Of a stretch of 64,000 nt of DNA, positions 9,373-17,695 are shown one piece after another. A model generated the notes under the pieces. It made no database searches. It was not told the DNA's origin and worked only from the letters and a program-made list of their open reading frames with translations. Numbering within the stretch: the stretch's first letter is position 1; every line of letters begins with the position of its first letter. The translations under genes and the position numbers were made by a program. Location of the stretch: assembly GCF_011297335.1 (NCBI RefSeq), contig NZ_JAAOTJ010000007.1, positions 62,001 to 126,000 on the forward strand. The letters run 5' to 3'. The DNA is from Catellatospora methionotrophica (GTDB lineage Bacteria > Actinomycetota > Actinomycetes > Mycobacteriales > Micromonosporaceae).

Positions 9373-9675
9373 ATGGGCCAAGAAATGTTCTCGTTCGTCG
9401 ATCTGCTCGTGGTCGGAGCCGTCGCGCTGGCGCTGGGCGCCCTGGCGACCGTCGTCTTCCTGTCCTCGACAGTGCATGAGATGCGCGCCGCCAGGTCAGC
9501 CGCGACCCGACAGCGCCGCCACGCGGCCGAACTGCTCCGCCTGGCCGAACAGCCCGGTGCTTTCACCAGCGGTACCTGGGACGCCGACCTGCTGCGCCGA
9601 GTGCGGCCTGAGCGGCTGCCGCTCAATCGCGTGAACGCCCGCCCGGTGTCTGGACCCCGTCACCGTGGGCTGTGA
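9373..9675 (+). CDS. Small single-pass membrane protein, unknown function
   Basis: This predicted protein has 100 residues. The first 10 are polar, then a hydrophobic segment (VVGAVALALGALATVVFL) makes one membrane helix. A basic, Arg/Ala-rich cytoplasmic helix and an unstructured tail follow. GAGG lies about 10 bases before the ATG. I do not recognise the family. It sits in the stress and partner-switching block, but nothing in its own sequence ties it to that. Codon bias is good through residue 75 and weaker after. Confidence 0.5.
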   Translation: MGQEMFSFVDLLVVGAVALALGALATVVFLSSTVHEMRAARSAATRQRRHAAELLRLAEQPGAFTSGTWDADLLRRVRPERLPLNRVNARPVSGPRHRGL

Positions 9676-9730
9676 GCGAGCGCCTGGCATCACGTCGAGA
9701 TCGTGAACGCGGTGCCGAGGGCCGGGTTCA

Positions 9731-9946
9731 TCAGGTTGCGTCGGGCGTGTCTGGTGGTGGTGCCGTCAGGGTGTCGGGCTCGCCGGTCCGGCCTCTCGGC
9801 ACTCGCCGGGCACCGATCGCCTCCTGCCGCGAAGTGAACCGGCCGGACAGGACGGCTGGTTCGCTGATGATGCGTGCAGCGCGGTGCCGCAGCTCGCCCA
9901 ACACCTCCGCGTCATCCCACAGGGCGTGGCCCGAAGCCGACGTCAT
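9731..9946 (-). CDS. Possible small protein, unknown
   Basis: A 71-residue frame follows the STAS gene on the same strand, starting 36 bases after its stop. The first 50 residues look protein-like, with an amphipathic helix around DDAEVLGELRHRAARI; the end is Pro/Thr-rich. There is no good ribosome site and no family is recognised. It may be a real small gene, a remnant, or chance. The rest of 9676-9982 shows nothing else. Confidence 0.25.
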   Translation of the reverse strand: MTSASGHALWDDAEVLGELRHRAARIISEPAVLSGRFTSRQEAIGARRVPRGRTGEPDTLTAPPPDTPDAT

Positions 9947-9982
9947 AAATCATCGCTGACGGCTCTCGTGCGGTCACCGGGG

Positions 9983-10432
9983 TCAGGGGACCGATCGAGG
10001 GGAGCCCGGTGCTGCGCGTCGTGGGGGCGCTGGCTGGCGTAGACACCGGATTCCCGCTCTGACGTATCGACCGCGGCTGGACCGTGGCTGACCGGCTACG
10101 GGCTCGGCCGGGGCCGCCGCAGGTGCGAGTAGCGCATCGGCGCGGGCCGTGTGTATCGCGTCGCGTACCGACACCCGTGCGGCGGTGAGGCTTAAGGTAA
10201 TGCCGCGGCGCAGCGCCGTCGCGCGGCACAGTGTCAGCATCGCGATGCCGGCGATGTCGACGGCGTCGACGTCGGCCAGGTCTACCGTGAGTCGGCCCGC
10301 GTCGCAGCGATCCAGGGCCAGGCCGACAGCATCGCCGAATTCCTGAGCGGTATCGGCGTCGAGACTGCCATGAACGGTCAGATACAGCCCTACGGGTGAG
10401 CGGTACAGGCGCAGCTGCAGTCGTCGGGTCAT
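9983..10432 (-). CDS. STAS-domain protein (anti-anti-sigma-factor-like)
   Basis: This protein has 149 residues, and residues 1-100 form a STAS domain like SpoIIAA/RsbV. Such proteins bind an anti-sigma kinase and release its sigma factor when unphosphorylated. The core strand and loop read LTVDLADVDAVDIAGIAML. At the place where SpoIIAA has its phosphorylated Ser before Gly, this protein has Ala (DIAG), so it may not be switchable by phosphorylation. The ATG at 10432 gives the domain a normal start; longer frames add only non-domain sequence. The C-terminal 50 residues are Arg/Pro-rich and of unknown role. The anti-sigma-kinase-like gene is 1.2 kb away. Confidence 0.75.
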   Translation of the reverse strand: MTRRLQLRLYRSPVGLYLTVHGSLDADTAQEFGDAVGLALDRCDAGRLTVDLADVDAVDIAGIAMLTLCRATALRRGITLSLTAARVSVRDAIHTARADALLAPAAAPAEPVAGQPRSSRGRYVRAGIRCLRQPAPPRRAAPGSPRSVP

Positions 10433-10475
10433 GGCGGCTGGCTCCAACAGACGGCGGGACGGGGGCGCACCCGCT

Positions 10476-10500
10476 TTCCCCATATCTGACACCGGCAAAC
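10476..10500 (-). promoter_or_regulatory. Near-consensus SigB-type promoter before STAS gene
   Basis: On the minus strand: GTTT, 15-base spacer, GGGGAA. One base differs from GGGTAA. It stands 44 bases before the STAS start, a good distance. Confidence 0.35.
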
Positions 10501-10940
10501 TGTCCCGGAGTAACGGTTGCGCATCACCGGAGGGCGGCCGTGAACTGATGCGGTAACGGCGACGTGACTCGGGGGCGTGCTGTTGTGCCGCAGTAGTTCC
10601 GCTGACGCGCACACCACCGACAGGCCACCCGAAACCCGGAATGCAACCGGCGGACACCGGACACGCCGCGATGCTCACCGTCGCGACGTTCCGGGCCGGT
10701 GGCGTCGATCTGAACGGCTGACTCGACGCCCTTCATGAAGTTCGGGAAGACCCGACCTGGGTCCACTGGTTGCAGCCACGCGGACTGGCATGTGGACGTC
10801 TACCGACTCTGTCACCGTGCTCGTCAGGGGCCTCCCGACGAAAATGTCCGAAAGGTCGTTACCGGATGAGTGGGGTCTCAAGCGGCGGCCGACGCGCCGA
10901 CGGAATGCGTGCGAACCCAGCCGCCGCGTCAAACGCCGTC

Positions 10941-10966
10941 GTTGAGCCTGTTGCCCGCTGGGGTAT
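10941..10966 (+). promoter_or_regulatory. Near-consensus SigB-type promoter before second STAS gene
   Basis: On the plus strand: GTTG, 16-base spacer, GGGTAT. The -10 is perfect and the -35 has one change. It is 145 bases from the GTG start of the STAS gene. Confidence 0.4.
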
Positions 10967-11111
10967 TCCGCGCCCAGGACACGATCAGAACCGAAGATGG
11001 TTTGACCGGGCCCCTGACGTTGCAATACGAGTAGAATCTTTCATGTTGCTTGATTGATCTTCCACTGCCCCGGACCTCGGCAGCCTTGTCGGACGAGCCA
11101 GAGGTGAGGAC

Positions 11112-11528
11112 GTGGACAAGCACCCCATGACCATTAGTGTCGCTCGCGGTGGTGAAGGGCGAGTGGCCTGCATGTCTATAGCTGGCGACGTCGACTTGGT
11201 CGACCCTGTCGATGTGGACATCGCTCAGCGCCAACTGGACAGCGTGTCCTGCGAGGTTCTGTACGTAGACCTCACCAGCGTCACCTTCGGCGGATCCGGC
11301 CTGATTCACTACCTCTACAACGTGTCGGAGCAGCTACCGGAGGCGGCGATCACGCTGTGCGGACCATCGGCGATCACCCGCCGGGTCCTCGAACTGGCCG
11401 GCCTGAACCGGCTTGCCGCCATGTGCGACCGCCTGCCGCAAGACTGGGCGTCGGCGAACGCCTCGCCAGCCTCCGACCGGCTGGTCGTGGAACGGGTCGC
11501 ACCCGCCTGGCCGCAACCCGCGACCTGA
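11112..11528 (+). CDS. STAS-domain anti-anti-sigma factor
   Basis: This 138-residue protein has a STAS fold over residues 5-105. The central strand is EVLYVDLTSVTFGGSGL. Here a Ser directly before Gly is kept at the position phosphorylated in SpoIIAA and RsbV, unlike the STAS protein on the left. It is therefore a plausible phospho-switched partner of the anti-sigma-kinase-like protein encoded convergently just downstream (62 bases apart). The GTG at 11112 is preceded by a GAGGTGAGGA purine stretch. The last 25 residues are a Pro/Ala-rich tail. Confidence 0.82.
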   Translation: MDKHPMTISVARGGEGRVACMSIAGDVDLVDPVDVDIAQRQLDSVSCEVLYVDLTSVTFGGSGLIHYLYNVSEQLPEAAITLCGPSAITRRVLELAGLNRLAAMCDRLPQDWASANASPASDRLVVERVAPAWPQPAT

Positions 11529-11590
11529 CCAGCTCAAGACATCAATCGACGTGAGCGCCGTCCTGTGGGAGCTGACAGACACGAGCCTGT

Positions 11591-12004
11591 TCAAGCGTCG
11601 ACGGCTGATGCATTCAGGTCCAGCACCAACCGCCACACGTTCACTCCGGGCCGACTGTAGAGGTCGACCCGGTCACACACCTCCTCGACGATCCCCAGTC
11701 CCCAACCGCCAGGCGATTCGGTGCAGCATCCAGGCGGCTCGAAGGTGCCGGTGTCGGTGACTTCGCTGATGAGCGCGCCGTTCTCGCTCCACACGCGCAC
11801 CGCGCCCCCTTCCGACGTATGACGCAGAACGTTCGTGGCGATCTCACTGATCGCGACTCTCAGTGCCGGTAGCCGTTCAGCAGACAGCCCGACGCTCTGG
11901 GCGCATTCGCACACGAATGTCCGTACGCGACCGAGGTCGCCGGCGGCGTCGAAAACGAGAACCGGCACGCCAGAGGGAGGTGGTACGAAGGGTTTGGTCA
12001 GCAT
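11591..12004 (-). CDS. Anti-sigma-factor-type ATPase/kinase (RsbW/SpoIIAB-like)
   Basis: This 137-residue HATPase domain resembles RsbW. The N box reads AISEIATNVLRHTSEGG with the Mg-binding Asn. The G1 region is EVTDTGTFEPPG and the G2 region is GGWGLGIVEEVCDRVDL. Such proteins bind a SigB-type sigma factor and phosphorylate a STAS antagonist. The ATG at 12004 follows GGTGAAG and leaves a normal 25-residue lead to the domain; the longer frame upstream is not needed. A perfect GTTT-N15-GGGTAA promoter lies 102 bases upstream, so the gene may be under the sigma factor it controls. No sigma gene is in the window. Confidence 0.85.
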   Translation of the reverse strand: MLTKPFVPPPSGVPVLVFDAAGDLGRVRTFVCECAQSVGLSAERLPALRVAISEIATNVLRHTSEGGAVRVWSENGALISEVTDTGTFEPPGCCTESPGGWGLGIVEEVCDRVDLYSRPGVNVWRLVLDLNASAVDA

Positions 12005-12105
12005 GTTCACAACTTCACCGCCCCGCGCTATTCGACCTCTACCGGCCGTGATGCTCCGTGGCTCCAGGACGGTGCGATAGCCGCCTATTACCGTAAAAGG
12101 GTTAT

Positions 12106-12130
12106 TTACCCAATGTCGGTGCTGGCAAAC
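12106..12130 (-). promoter_or_regulatory. SigB/SigF-type promoter before anti-sigma-kinase-like gene
   Basis: On the minus strand: GTTT, 15-base spacer, GGGTAA. This is an exact match to the stress-sigma consensus. It lies 102 bases before the ATG at 12004, leaving a 5' leader of about 95 bases. Confidence 0.7.
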
Positions 12131-12177
12131 CACACGCATCGACACGAACACAATGCCTCAGACTCTGGCCTTAGATG

Positions 12178-12218
12178 GCTGCTGCCCCGTGCGCGTGTCG
12201 CGGGCACGGGGCAGCAGC
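12178..12218 (-). terminator. Hairpin after DUF4142 gene
   Basis: A 15-bp perfect stem (12178-12192 with 12204-12218) and an 11-base loop lie 20 bases after the DUF4142 stop. There is no T run. It separates this gene from the promoter of the anti-sigma-kinase-like gene. Confidence 0.65.
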
Positions 12219-12237
12219 TGACAGCTGATGGCCGAGA

Positions 12238-12780
12238 TCACTGCGGCTTCACCCCGATGCCGGGGGCAGCCTTCACCAGGGCCTCATGGTGTGCGGTGAT
12301 GACCGGCAGGGCCGCCTCAGCAGCCTGCTTCACCTGTGCGGCCTCGCCCTTGTCGATTTCCTGCTGAGTCGCCTTCATCGACTTGGTGTGCGCCGCGAGC
12401 TGCTGCTCGATCCACATCTTGTTGAACTCGTCTCCTGCCGCGGCGGCCTGGAGCTTGTCGGCCACGGCCTTCTGCTCGGCGTTCGGCTCGGCCGGCAAGG
12501 TCACGTTGAGCTGCTGCGCCAAGGCTGTCAGCGATGCGTCGAGTTTGGTGTGGTCGGCGACGAACCGCTGGCCTAGTTCCTTCACCTCGGCGGAACTGCT
12601 CTTGTCCTGCGCCATCTTCCCGGTCGCGATCTCGGCGAGATTGGCCTGGTGCGCCGCGACCATCCAGGCGGTGTCCTGCTCTGACGGCTGCATGACGACC
12701 GCAGGCGCCGCGGTGGCGCTCGCCGTGACCGCCATGGCCGCGCCGGCCAGCAAGACTGCCATCCGTCTCCAGAACCTCAT
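12238..12780 (-). CDS. Secreted DUF4142 protein
   Basis: This 180-residue protein has a signal peptide at residues 1-26 (basic FWRR start, hydrophobic core, then ATAAPA). A four-helix DUF4142 domain follows, a ferritin-like bundle of unknown function common in secreted stress proteins. Family features visible are HQANLAEIATGKMAQDKSSS, ELGQRFVADHTKLDASL, and a third helix around FNKMWIEQQLAAHTKSMKAT. GGAGGGGG lies nine bases before the ATG at 12780. A GTTT-N17-GGGTAG element upstream suggests stress control. The gene is divergent from the alcohol dehydrogenase. Confidence 0.88.
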   Translation of the reverse strand: MRFWRRMAVLLAGAAMAVTASATAAPAVVMQPSEQDTAWMVAAHQANLAEIATGKMAQDKSSSAEVKELGQRFVADHTKLDASLTALAQQLNVTLPAEPNAEQKAVADKLQAAAAGDEFNKMWIEQQLAAHTKSMKATQQEIDKGEAAQVKQAAEAALPVITAHHEALVKAAPGIGVKPQ

Positions 12781-12822
12781 TGTGCTCAGCCCCCTCCGTG
12801 GCTTGCATTCCATCCCGAACCA

Positions 12823-12849
12823 CTACCCGTCGCGGAGCAACCCGCAAAC
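12823..12849 (-). promoter_or_regulatory. SigB-type promoter before DUF4142 gene, wide spacer
   Basis: On the minus strand: GTTT, 17-base spacer, GGGTAG, 43 bases before the start codon. The spacer is one or two bases longer than in the other copies, so strength is uncertain. Confidence 0.45.
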
Positions 12850-12863
12850 GGATTGGCCTGCTG

Positions 12864-12888
12864 GTTTGCCACCCGTACACCAGGGAAC
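12864..12888 (+). promoter_or_regulatory. Near-consensus SigB-type promoter before alcohol dehydrogenase
   Basis: On the plus strand: GTTT, 15-base spacer, GGGAAC, which differs by one base from GGGTAC. It lies 72 bases before the dehydrogenase start and faces away from the DUF4142 promoter 14 bases to its left. Confidence 0.4.
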
Positions 12889-12959
12889 GGACATATATGG
12901 CAAATAGCTGCCCGCAGGGTGGCGGCAGCGCGGCTGATGAGCACGGAAGGCGGCCTCCG

Positions 12960-14141
12960 ATGAAGGCAGTGGTGTGGCACGGCAAGCGTGACGTACGCGT
13001 GGACACGGTCGCCGACCCCGTGATCCAGGAACCCACCGACGCGGTCATCAAGGTGACCTCCACCGGTATCTGCGGCTCCGACCTACACCTGTACGAGGTG
13101 CTGGCGCCCTTCATGGCGGAAGGCGACATCATCGGCCACGAACCGATGGGCATCGTGGAGGAGGTCGGCTCCGCGGTCACCCGGCTCAAGCCCGGCGACC
13201 GCGTCGTGGTCCCGTTCCAGATCGCCTGCGGCGCCTGCTTCATGTGCGACCAGAACCTGCAGACCCAGTGCGAGACCACCCAGGTGCGCTCCGAGGGCAT
13301 GGGTGCCGCCCTGTTCGGCTACACGCGCCTGTACGGACAGGTCCCCGGCGGCCAGGCGGAGTATCTGCGGGTGCCGCAGGCGCAGTACGGGCCGATCACC
13401 GTGCCTGCCGGACCGCCCGACGACCGGTTCGTGTACCTGTCCGACGTGCTGCCGACGTCGTGGCAGGCCGTCGAGTACGCGGCCGTGCCGCAGGGCGGCA
13501 CCCTGCTGGTGCTGGGCCTGGGCCCGATCGGCGACATGTGCTCCCGCATCGCGCTGAATCGCGGCGTGGGCCGGGTCATCGGCGTCGACCCGGTGCCCGA
13601 GCGGCGTGACCGCGCCATGGCCCGCGGCGTGGAGGTCCTCGATCTGGAGGACCAGGACACGCTGGTCGCCCGCATCCGGGACATGACCGGCGGTCGCGGG
13701 CCCGACTCCGTCATCGACGCGGTCGGCATGGAGGCGCACGGCTCACCGATCGCCAGGGCGATGCAGCAGATGACCGGCGTCCTGCCGGACGCCTGGGCCG
13801 CCAAACTCATGGAGAACGCGGGCATCGACCGCCTGGCCGCGCTGCAACTGGCCATCGAGGCGGTCCGCCGTGGCGGCACCATCTCGATCATCGGCGTGTA
13901 CGGCGGCATGACCCACCCGCTGCCCATGATGACCCTGTTCGACAAGCAGATCCAGATCCGGATGGGCCAGGCCAACGTGCGCCGCTGGGTCGACGACATC
14001 CTGCCGCTGCTCACCGACGCCGACCCGCTCGGCGTGTCCGGCTTCGCCAGCCACCGCCTGCCCCTAGCCGACGCGCCCGCGGCATACCAGCAGTTCCAGG
14101 AAAAGAAAGACGGCTACATCAAGGTACTGCTGCAGCCGTGA
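12960..14141 (+). CDS. Zinc-dependent alcohol dehydrogenase (formaldehyde dehydrogenase-like subfamily)
   Basis: This 393-residue medium-chain dehydrogenase uses NAD(P). The catalytic-zinc Cys is in GICGSDLHLY, and GHEPMGIVEEVG supplies His and Glu. The structural zinc Cys cluster is CGACFMCDQNLQTQC. The Rossmann motif is VLGLGPIGDM near residue 190. The insertion around QMTGVLPDAWAAKL resembles the glutathione-independent formaldehyde dehydrogenase branch, so it may clear small aldehydes or alcohols. The ATG at 12960 has GGAAGG nine bases upstream. A stress-type promoter element precedes it. Confidence 0.9.
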   Translation: MKAVVWHGKRDVRVDTVADPVIQEPTDAVIKVTSTGICGSDLHLYEVLAPFMAEGDIIGHEPMGIVEEVGSAVTRLKPGDRVVVPFQIACGACFMCDQNLQTQCETTQVRSEGMGAALFGYTRLYGQVPGGQAEYLRVPQAQYGPITVPAGPPDDRFVYLSDVLPTSWQAVEYAAVPQGGTLLVLGLGPIGDMCSRIALNRGVGRVIGVDPVPERRDRAMARGVEVLDLEDQDTLVARIRDMTGGRGPDSVIDAVGMEAHGSPIARAMQQMTGVLPDAWAAKLMENAGIDRLAALQLAIEAVRRGGTISIIGVYGGMTHPLPMMTLFDKQIQIRMGQANVRRWVDDILPLLTDADPLGVSGFASHRLPLADAPAAYQQFQEKKDGYIKVLLQP

Positions 14142-14453
14142 GTGACCGGCGCCAGACGCAGGCGATTCCACACGCGTAACCGAGACGAAGGCACATCTGG
14201 ATCGGTGACGGTAAACCCGCGGTCAGGAGTTGAGCACCGAGGCCGGGCTGCGCTGCGCGAGCTGCTCACGCGAGCCGGCGTCGAGCGCCAACGTATGCAA
14301 GCGGCTCTGACGACCTGCCCGGCGGACGCGCACGAGACACAGGTCTTTGACGCCGTGCCGGTCTACCAGTTCGACGGCACCGTGTCACCGGACGGCGGAA
14401 TGGCCGGGACCGAGAACCCGCGCGAGCGGCTGGCGTCGCCGCTGGCCGATTGA
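14142..14453 (+). CDS. Possible small protein, unknown
   Basis: A frame starts with GTG directly after the dehydrogenase stop and gives 103 residues. A middle part, ALRELLTRAGVERQRMQAAL, looks like a helix of a real protein; the start and end do not. A shorter start near 14202 (GTG) is possible. I do not recognise it. It may be a translationally coupled small gene or chance reading. Confidence 0.3.
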   Translation: MTGARRRRFHTRNRDEGTSGSVTVNPRSGVEHRGRAALRELLTRAGVERQRMQAALTTCPADAHETQVFDAVPVYQFDGTVSPDGGMAGTENPRERLASPLAD

Positions 14454-14497
14454 TGGCTGCCGAAGGCGAACAGCGGTAACTCATACGTCTGACCAAC

Positions 14498-14536
14498 GCA
14501 GCGGTCCGCGGTGCCAACGGCGCCGCGGACCGCTGC
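14498..14536. terminator. Bidirectional hairpin between convergent genes
   Basis: A perfect 14-bp GC-rich stem (14498-14511 with 14523-14536) and an 11-base loop. It lies 12 bases after the catalase stop and serves the plus-strand transcripts too. No strong T run is present. Confidence 0.7.
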
Positions 14537-14547
14537 TGTGAGGTGTT

Positions 14548-16983
14548 TCAGGCGGCGATACCGTCTACCGGCCGGTCGTAGTGGCGGTGAGCGGCGATGG
14601 CGATGACCATCTCGTCGACGAACTGCTGGTCTGCGTCGGTGTCGGGTGCCAGGAAGACCACACCGTCCAACGCGCCGGCGCTGGGCTTGCTGGCCGGCCC
14701 GGCGATGCGGTCGGAAGCCTCGTACACCGGCAGCCGCGCCGCCTGAACGAGGCGGTCCCCGACCCCGAGAACGCCGAGCGCCTTGGCGTGCTTGTAGGCC
14801 TCGGCGACGAAGTGCACCGCGTAGCCGTCGCTGACCAGTTGGTCGAGCGCTGCGTCGCCGTCGGCGACGACGACCGCGTCATACAGCACGGACGCAACGG
14901 TGTTCATCGCCCGGTCGACCGGCAGCGCCGCACCGTCGGCGGTGTTGACGGCCCCATCGACCAGTCCGAGCAGTTCGACCACCGCGCCCGCTGCCGTCAG
15001 GCCGTCGCGCACGGTTTCGAGACTGGCGGCCTCGACGCCGTCGGCCACCAGGATCGCGACCTTGCGGCCGATGACTCCCGTGCTGCCGGGCATGCTGGCC
15101 TGGCTCAGCGCCGGCGACATCCGACCGGGGTTGGGCGGCCCGGCAGCGGGGGAGGGTACGCCGATCCCGGCGGCCACCGCAACGGCAAGCTGGTGGTCGA
15201 TCTGATTGAGGTGCTCGACCATCAGCTGCCGGATGTGCGGGCGGGTCACCTTGCCCAGTTCGAAGCGGTAGGCGGCGATGATGTGCTGCTTCTCCCAGGC
15301 CGCCATGCTGTTCCAGAACAGGGTCGCCTGGCTGTAGTGGTCGGCGAAGGTCTCGGACCGTTTGCGTTCCTTGATGCCGTCGACGTGCTCCGGGGTGTGC
15401 ACGAACGCCCCGCCGCCGGCGCCCGGGACGACCGGACAGCCGCCCCCGAGCGAGTTGGGATGGTAGTTGGCCTGGCCCAGCGGGATCTCGTGCTGGTGGA
15501 AGCCGTCCTGCTGGTGGTTGCGCACCGGCGCGAGCGACCGGTTGATCGGGATCTGGGCGAAGTTGGGCCCGCCGAGGCGGGTGAGCTGGGTGTCGAGGTA
15601 GGAGAACAGCCGTGACTGCAGCAGCGGGTCGTCGGTGAAGTCGATGCCGGGCACGACGTTCTGCAGGCAGAAGGCAACCTGCTCGGTCTCGGCGAAGAAG
15701 TTGTCCGGGTTGCGGTCCAGGACCAGGCGCCCCACGGGCACGACCGGCACGACCTCCTCTGGGATGATCTTCGTCGAGTCCAGCAGGTCGATGTCGTCGA
15801 AGGCGAACTCGTCGCTCTCGGCGATCAGCTGCACGCCGAGTTCGTACTCCGGATAGTTGCCTGCCTCGATCGACTCCCACAGGTCGCGGCGGTTGAAGTC
15901 CGGGTCCTTGCCGGAGATCTTCTGCGCCTCGTCCCAGACCAGCGAGTGCACGCCCGCTAGGGGCGTCCAGTGGAACTTGACGAAGGTGCGGGTGCCGTCG
16001 GCGGCGACCAGCCGGAATGTGTGCACGCCGAAGCCCTGCATGGTCCGGAAGCTGCGCGGCAGCGCCCGGTCCGACATCAGCCAGATCACGTGGTGCATGG
16101 TCTCGGGCTGCAGGGTGACGAAGTCCCAGAATGTGTCGTGGGCCGAGGCGGCTTGGGGGATCTCGTTGTGCGGCTCGGGCTTGACCGCATGGATGACATC
16201 GGGGAACTTGATGCCGTCCTGGATGAAGAACACCGGCATGTTGTTGCCCACGAAGTCGTAGACGCCCTGGCCGGTGTAGAACTTGATGGAGAACCCGCGT
16301 ACGTCGCGCGGGGTGTCGGTGGACCCGCGTGAGCCCTGCACGGTGGAGAAGCGGACGAACACCGGCGTACGCACGTCGGGATCGGTCAGGAAGTTCGCGG
16401 CGGTGTAGCGGGCCAGCGAGGTGTCGTAGGGCTGGAAGTAGCCGTGGGCACCCGAGCCGCGGGCGTGCACGACCCGCTCAGGGATGCGCTCGTGGTCGAA
16501 GCGGGTGATCTTCTCGCGGTGGTGGAAGTCCTCCAGCAGGCTCGGGCCGCGCGGGCCGGCTCGCAGGCTGTTGTCGGTGTCCTCGACCCGGATGCCCTGG
16601 TCGGTCGTCAGCGTGGTGTCGAGCTTGTCGACCCGGTGCGCGTTGAGTTGCAGGATCTTGGCGTCACCGCCGGGGGCAGCGGACGCTGCGGCGGCGCGGT
16701 CGGCGCGCTTTTGCGCTTCGGCGACCGCGGCGGGCGCCGAGCGTGACCCGGCCTTCTTGGCAGGCACGGCCTTGGTGAACGGAGCTGCCTTGGCGGCGGT
16801 CACCTGAGCGGCAGCAGTCTTGGCGCTGGGCCGCCGCGACGGCGATGTCTTCTTGGCCGGCGTTTTCGTGGCCGAGGTGGCAACCTTCGCCCCACGTTCT
16901 GCCGCGGCGGCGTTCTTGGCCTCTGCGCCCCCCTCGGCTGCGGCCTTCTTGGCCGCCTTTTTCGGTTTGGCCCGCTCGCTCAT
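14548..16983 (-). CDS. katE: Large-subunit catalase with histone-like N-terminal tail
   Basis: This 811-residue haem catalase is of the HPII/KatE type and splits hydrogen peroxide. From about residue 110 the family sequence begins: [20 protein letters not shown], then [20 protein letters not shown] with the distal His, [15 protein letters not shown], and [18 protein letters not shown]. The proximal Tyr region is [19 protein letters not shown]. The C-terminal 170 residues form the extra flavodoxin-like domain of large catalases ([15 protein letters not shown]). Residues 1-110 are unusual: Lys/Ala-rich with [12 protein letters not shown] and [16 protein letters not shown], like the tails of actinobacterial HU and histone-like proteins. 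The ATG overlaps the stop of the upstream hemerythrin gene. Confidence 0.95.
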   Translation of the reverse strand: MSERAKPKKAAKKAAAEGGAEAKNAAAAERGAKVATSATKTPAKKTSPSRRPSAKTAAAQVTAAKAAPFTKAVPAKKAGSRSAPAAVAEAQKRADRAAAASAAPGGDAKILQLNAHRVDKLDTTLTTDQGIRVEDTDNSLRAGPRGPSLLEDFHHREKITRFDHERIPERVVHARGSGAHGYFQPYDTSLARYTAANFLTDPDVRTPVFVRFSTVQGSRGSTDTPRDVRGFSIKFYTGQGVYDFVGNNMPVFFIQDGIKFPDVIHAVKPEPHNEIPQAASAHDTFWDFVTLQPETMHHVIWLMSDRALPRSFRTMQGFGVHTFRLVAADGTRTFVKFHWTPLAGVHSLVWDEAQKISGKDPDFNRRDLWESIEAGNYPEYELGVQLIAESDEFAFDDIDLLDSTKIIPEEVVPVVPVGRLVLDRNPDNFFAETEQVAFCLQNVVPGIDFTDDPLLQSRLFSYLDTQLTRLGGPNFAQIPINRSLAPVRNHQQDGFHQHEIPLGQANYHPNSLGGGCPVVPGAGGGAFVHTPEHVDGIKERKRSETFADHYSQATLFWNSMAAWEKQHIIAAYRFELGKVTRPHIRQLMVEHLNQIDHQLAVAVAAGIGVPSPAAGPPNPGRMSPALSQASMPGSTGVIGRKVAILVADGVEAASLETVRDGLTAAGAVVELLGLVDGAVNTADGAALPVDRAMNTVASVLYDAVVVADGDAALDQLVSDGYAVHFVAEAYKHAKALGVLGVGDRLVQAARLPVYEASDRIAGPASKPSAGALDGVVFLAPDTDADQQFVDEMVIAIAAHRHYDRPVDGIAA

Positions 16984-17543
16984 CCCCGCACCCCATTGCC
17001 GTCGGCTTTGCCCAACACGTCCCGCAACCGGTCGAACACTTGGTCAGGAGGCCCAGCCAACGGGCCCGGCTGTTGCCCCGAACCGGCCTGGGCGTGCTCT
17101 GCCAGCAGCGCCTGAGCACGGGCCACCACCACCGCCATGCGGGACAGTTCCGCCGGGTCGCTCACCTCCCGCAGACGCAGAAACTCCAGCTCCTCCTCGG
17201 CCTCGGCGTGGGCCGACACCGCATCGCGCAGCGCGGCCAGCTTGGCGTCGAACTCGGGGTGGTCAACGCCGAGCTCGTACAGCTCTGCCAGAGCCTGCTT
17301 GGCGTCGGCCTCCTCGGCCAGCCGCGGCGGCACCACCTGATCCCCGTCAGGCAGCTCCTGTTCAGCCAGCGGATGCACCAGCAGCTGCTCGATGTTCTCA
17401 TGCAGTGCCAGCGTGCCGACGAGCTCGGTGAACAGCTCCTGACGATGCGCTCCGTCCGCGGACTCGACCTGGGCGAACAGCATCTTCACCTGCTGATGTT
17501 GCCCTAGAAGGGTGTCGATCACATCTTGCTGAGCCGTGGTCAT
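16980..17543 (-). CDS. Hemerythrin-domain protein
   Basis: This 187-residue protein has an HHE cation-binding four-helix domain that should hold a di-iron site and bind oxygen or sense redox state. Likely ligands are in LLGQHQQVKML, LALHENIEQLLVHP, DHPEFDAKL and SAHAEAEEELEFL. The ATG at 17543 was chosen because MTTAQQDVIDTLLGQH is the usual family start, with GGAG upstream. Its TGA overlaps the catalase ATG by four bases, so the two are translationally coupled. A matching stress promoter lies 88 bases upstream. Joint expression with catalase points to oxygen or peroxide defence. Confidence 0.9.
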   Translation of the reverse strand: MTTAQQDVIDTLLGQHQQVKMLFAQVESADGAHRQELFTELVGTLALHENIEQLLVHPLAEQELPDGDQVVPPRLAEEADAKQALAELYELGVDHPEFDAKLAALRDAVSAHAEAEEELEFLRLREVSDPAELSRMAVVVARAQALLAEHAQAGSGQQPGPLAGPPDQVFDRLRDVLGKADGNGVRG

Positions 17544-17630
17544 ACAGAGTGCTCCGTTCCTTCGCACCGACTTGCGATGCATTCAGCGGCACACGGAAGT
17601 AGCAAAGCTGGCAGATTGCCTGAAAGTACG

Positions 17631-17655
17631 CTACCCATGAGGATTGGAAGCAAAC
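17631..17655 (-). promoter_or_regulatory. SigB/SigF-type promoter of the hemerythrin-catalase operon
   Basis: On the minus strand: GTTT, 15-base spacer, GGGTAG. It lies 88 bases before the hemerythrin ATG. The same GGGTAG form occurs before transketolase and DUF4142. Confidence 0.65.
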
Positions 17656-17695
17656 TGGAATTCAGGAAAAATCGGGCAGGCCTGGTATGCGCCGA

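Larger units (their letters stand above)
10433..11111. other. Intergenic region between two divergent STAS genes
   Basis: About 680 bases. Several overlapping short frames are present but none is convincing. The region holds two near-consensus stress promoters: one on the minus strand at 10476-10500 for the left STAS gene, and one on the plus strand at 10941-10966 for the right one. Confidence 0.4.
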
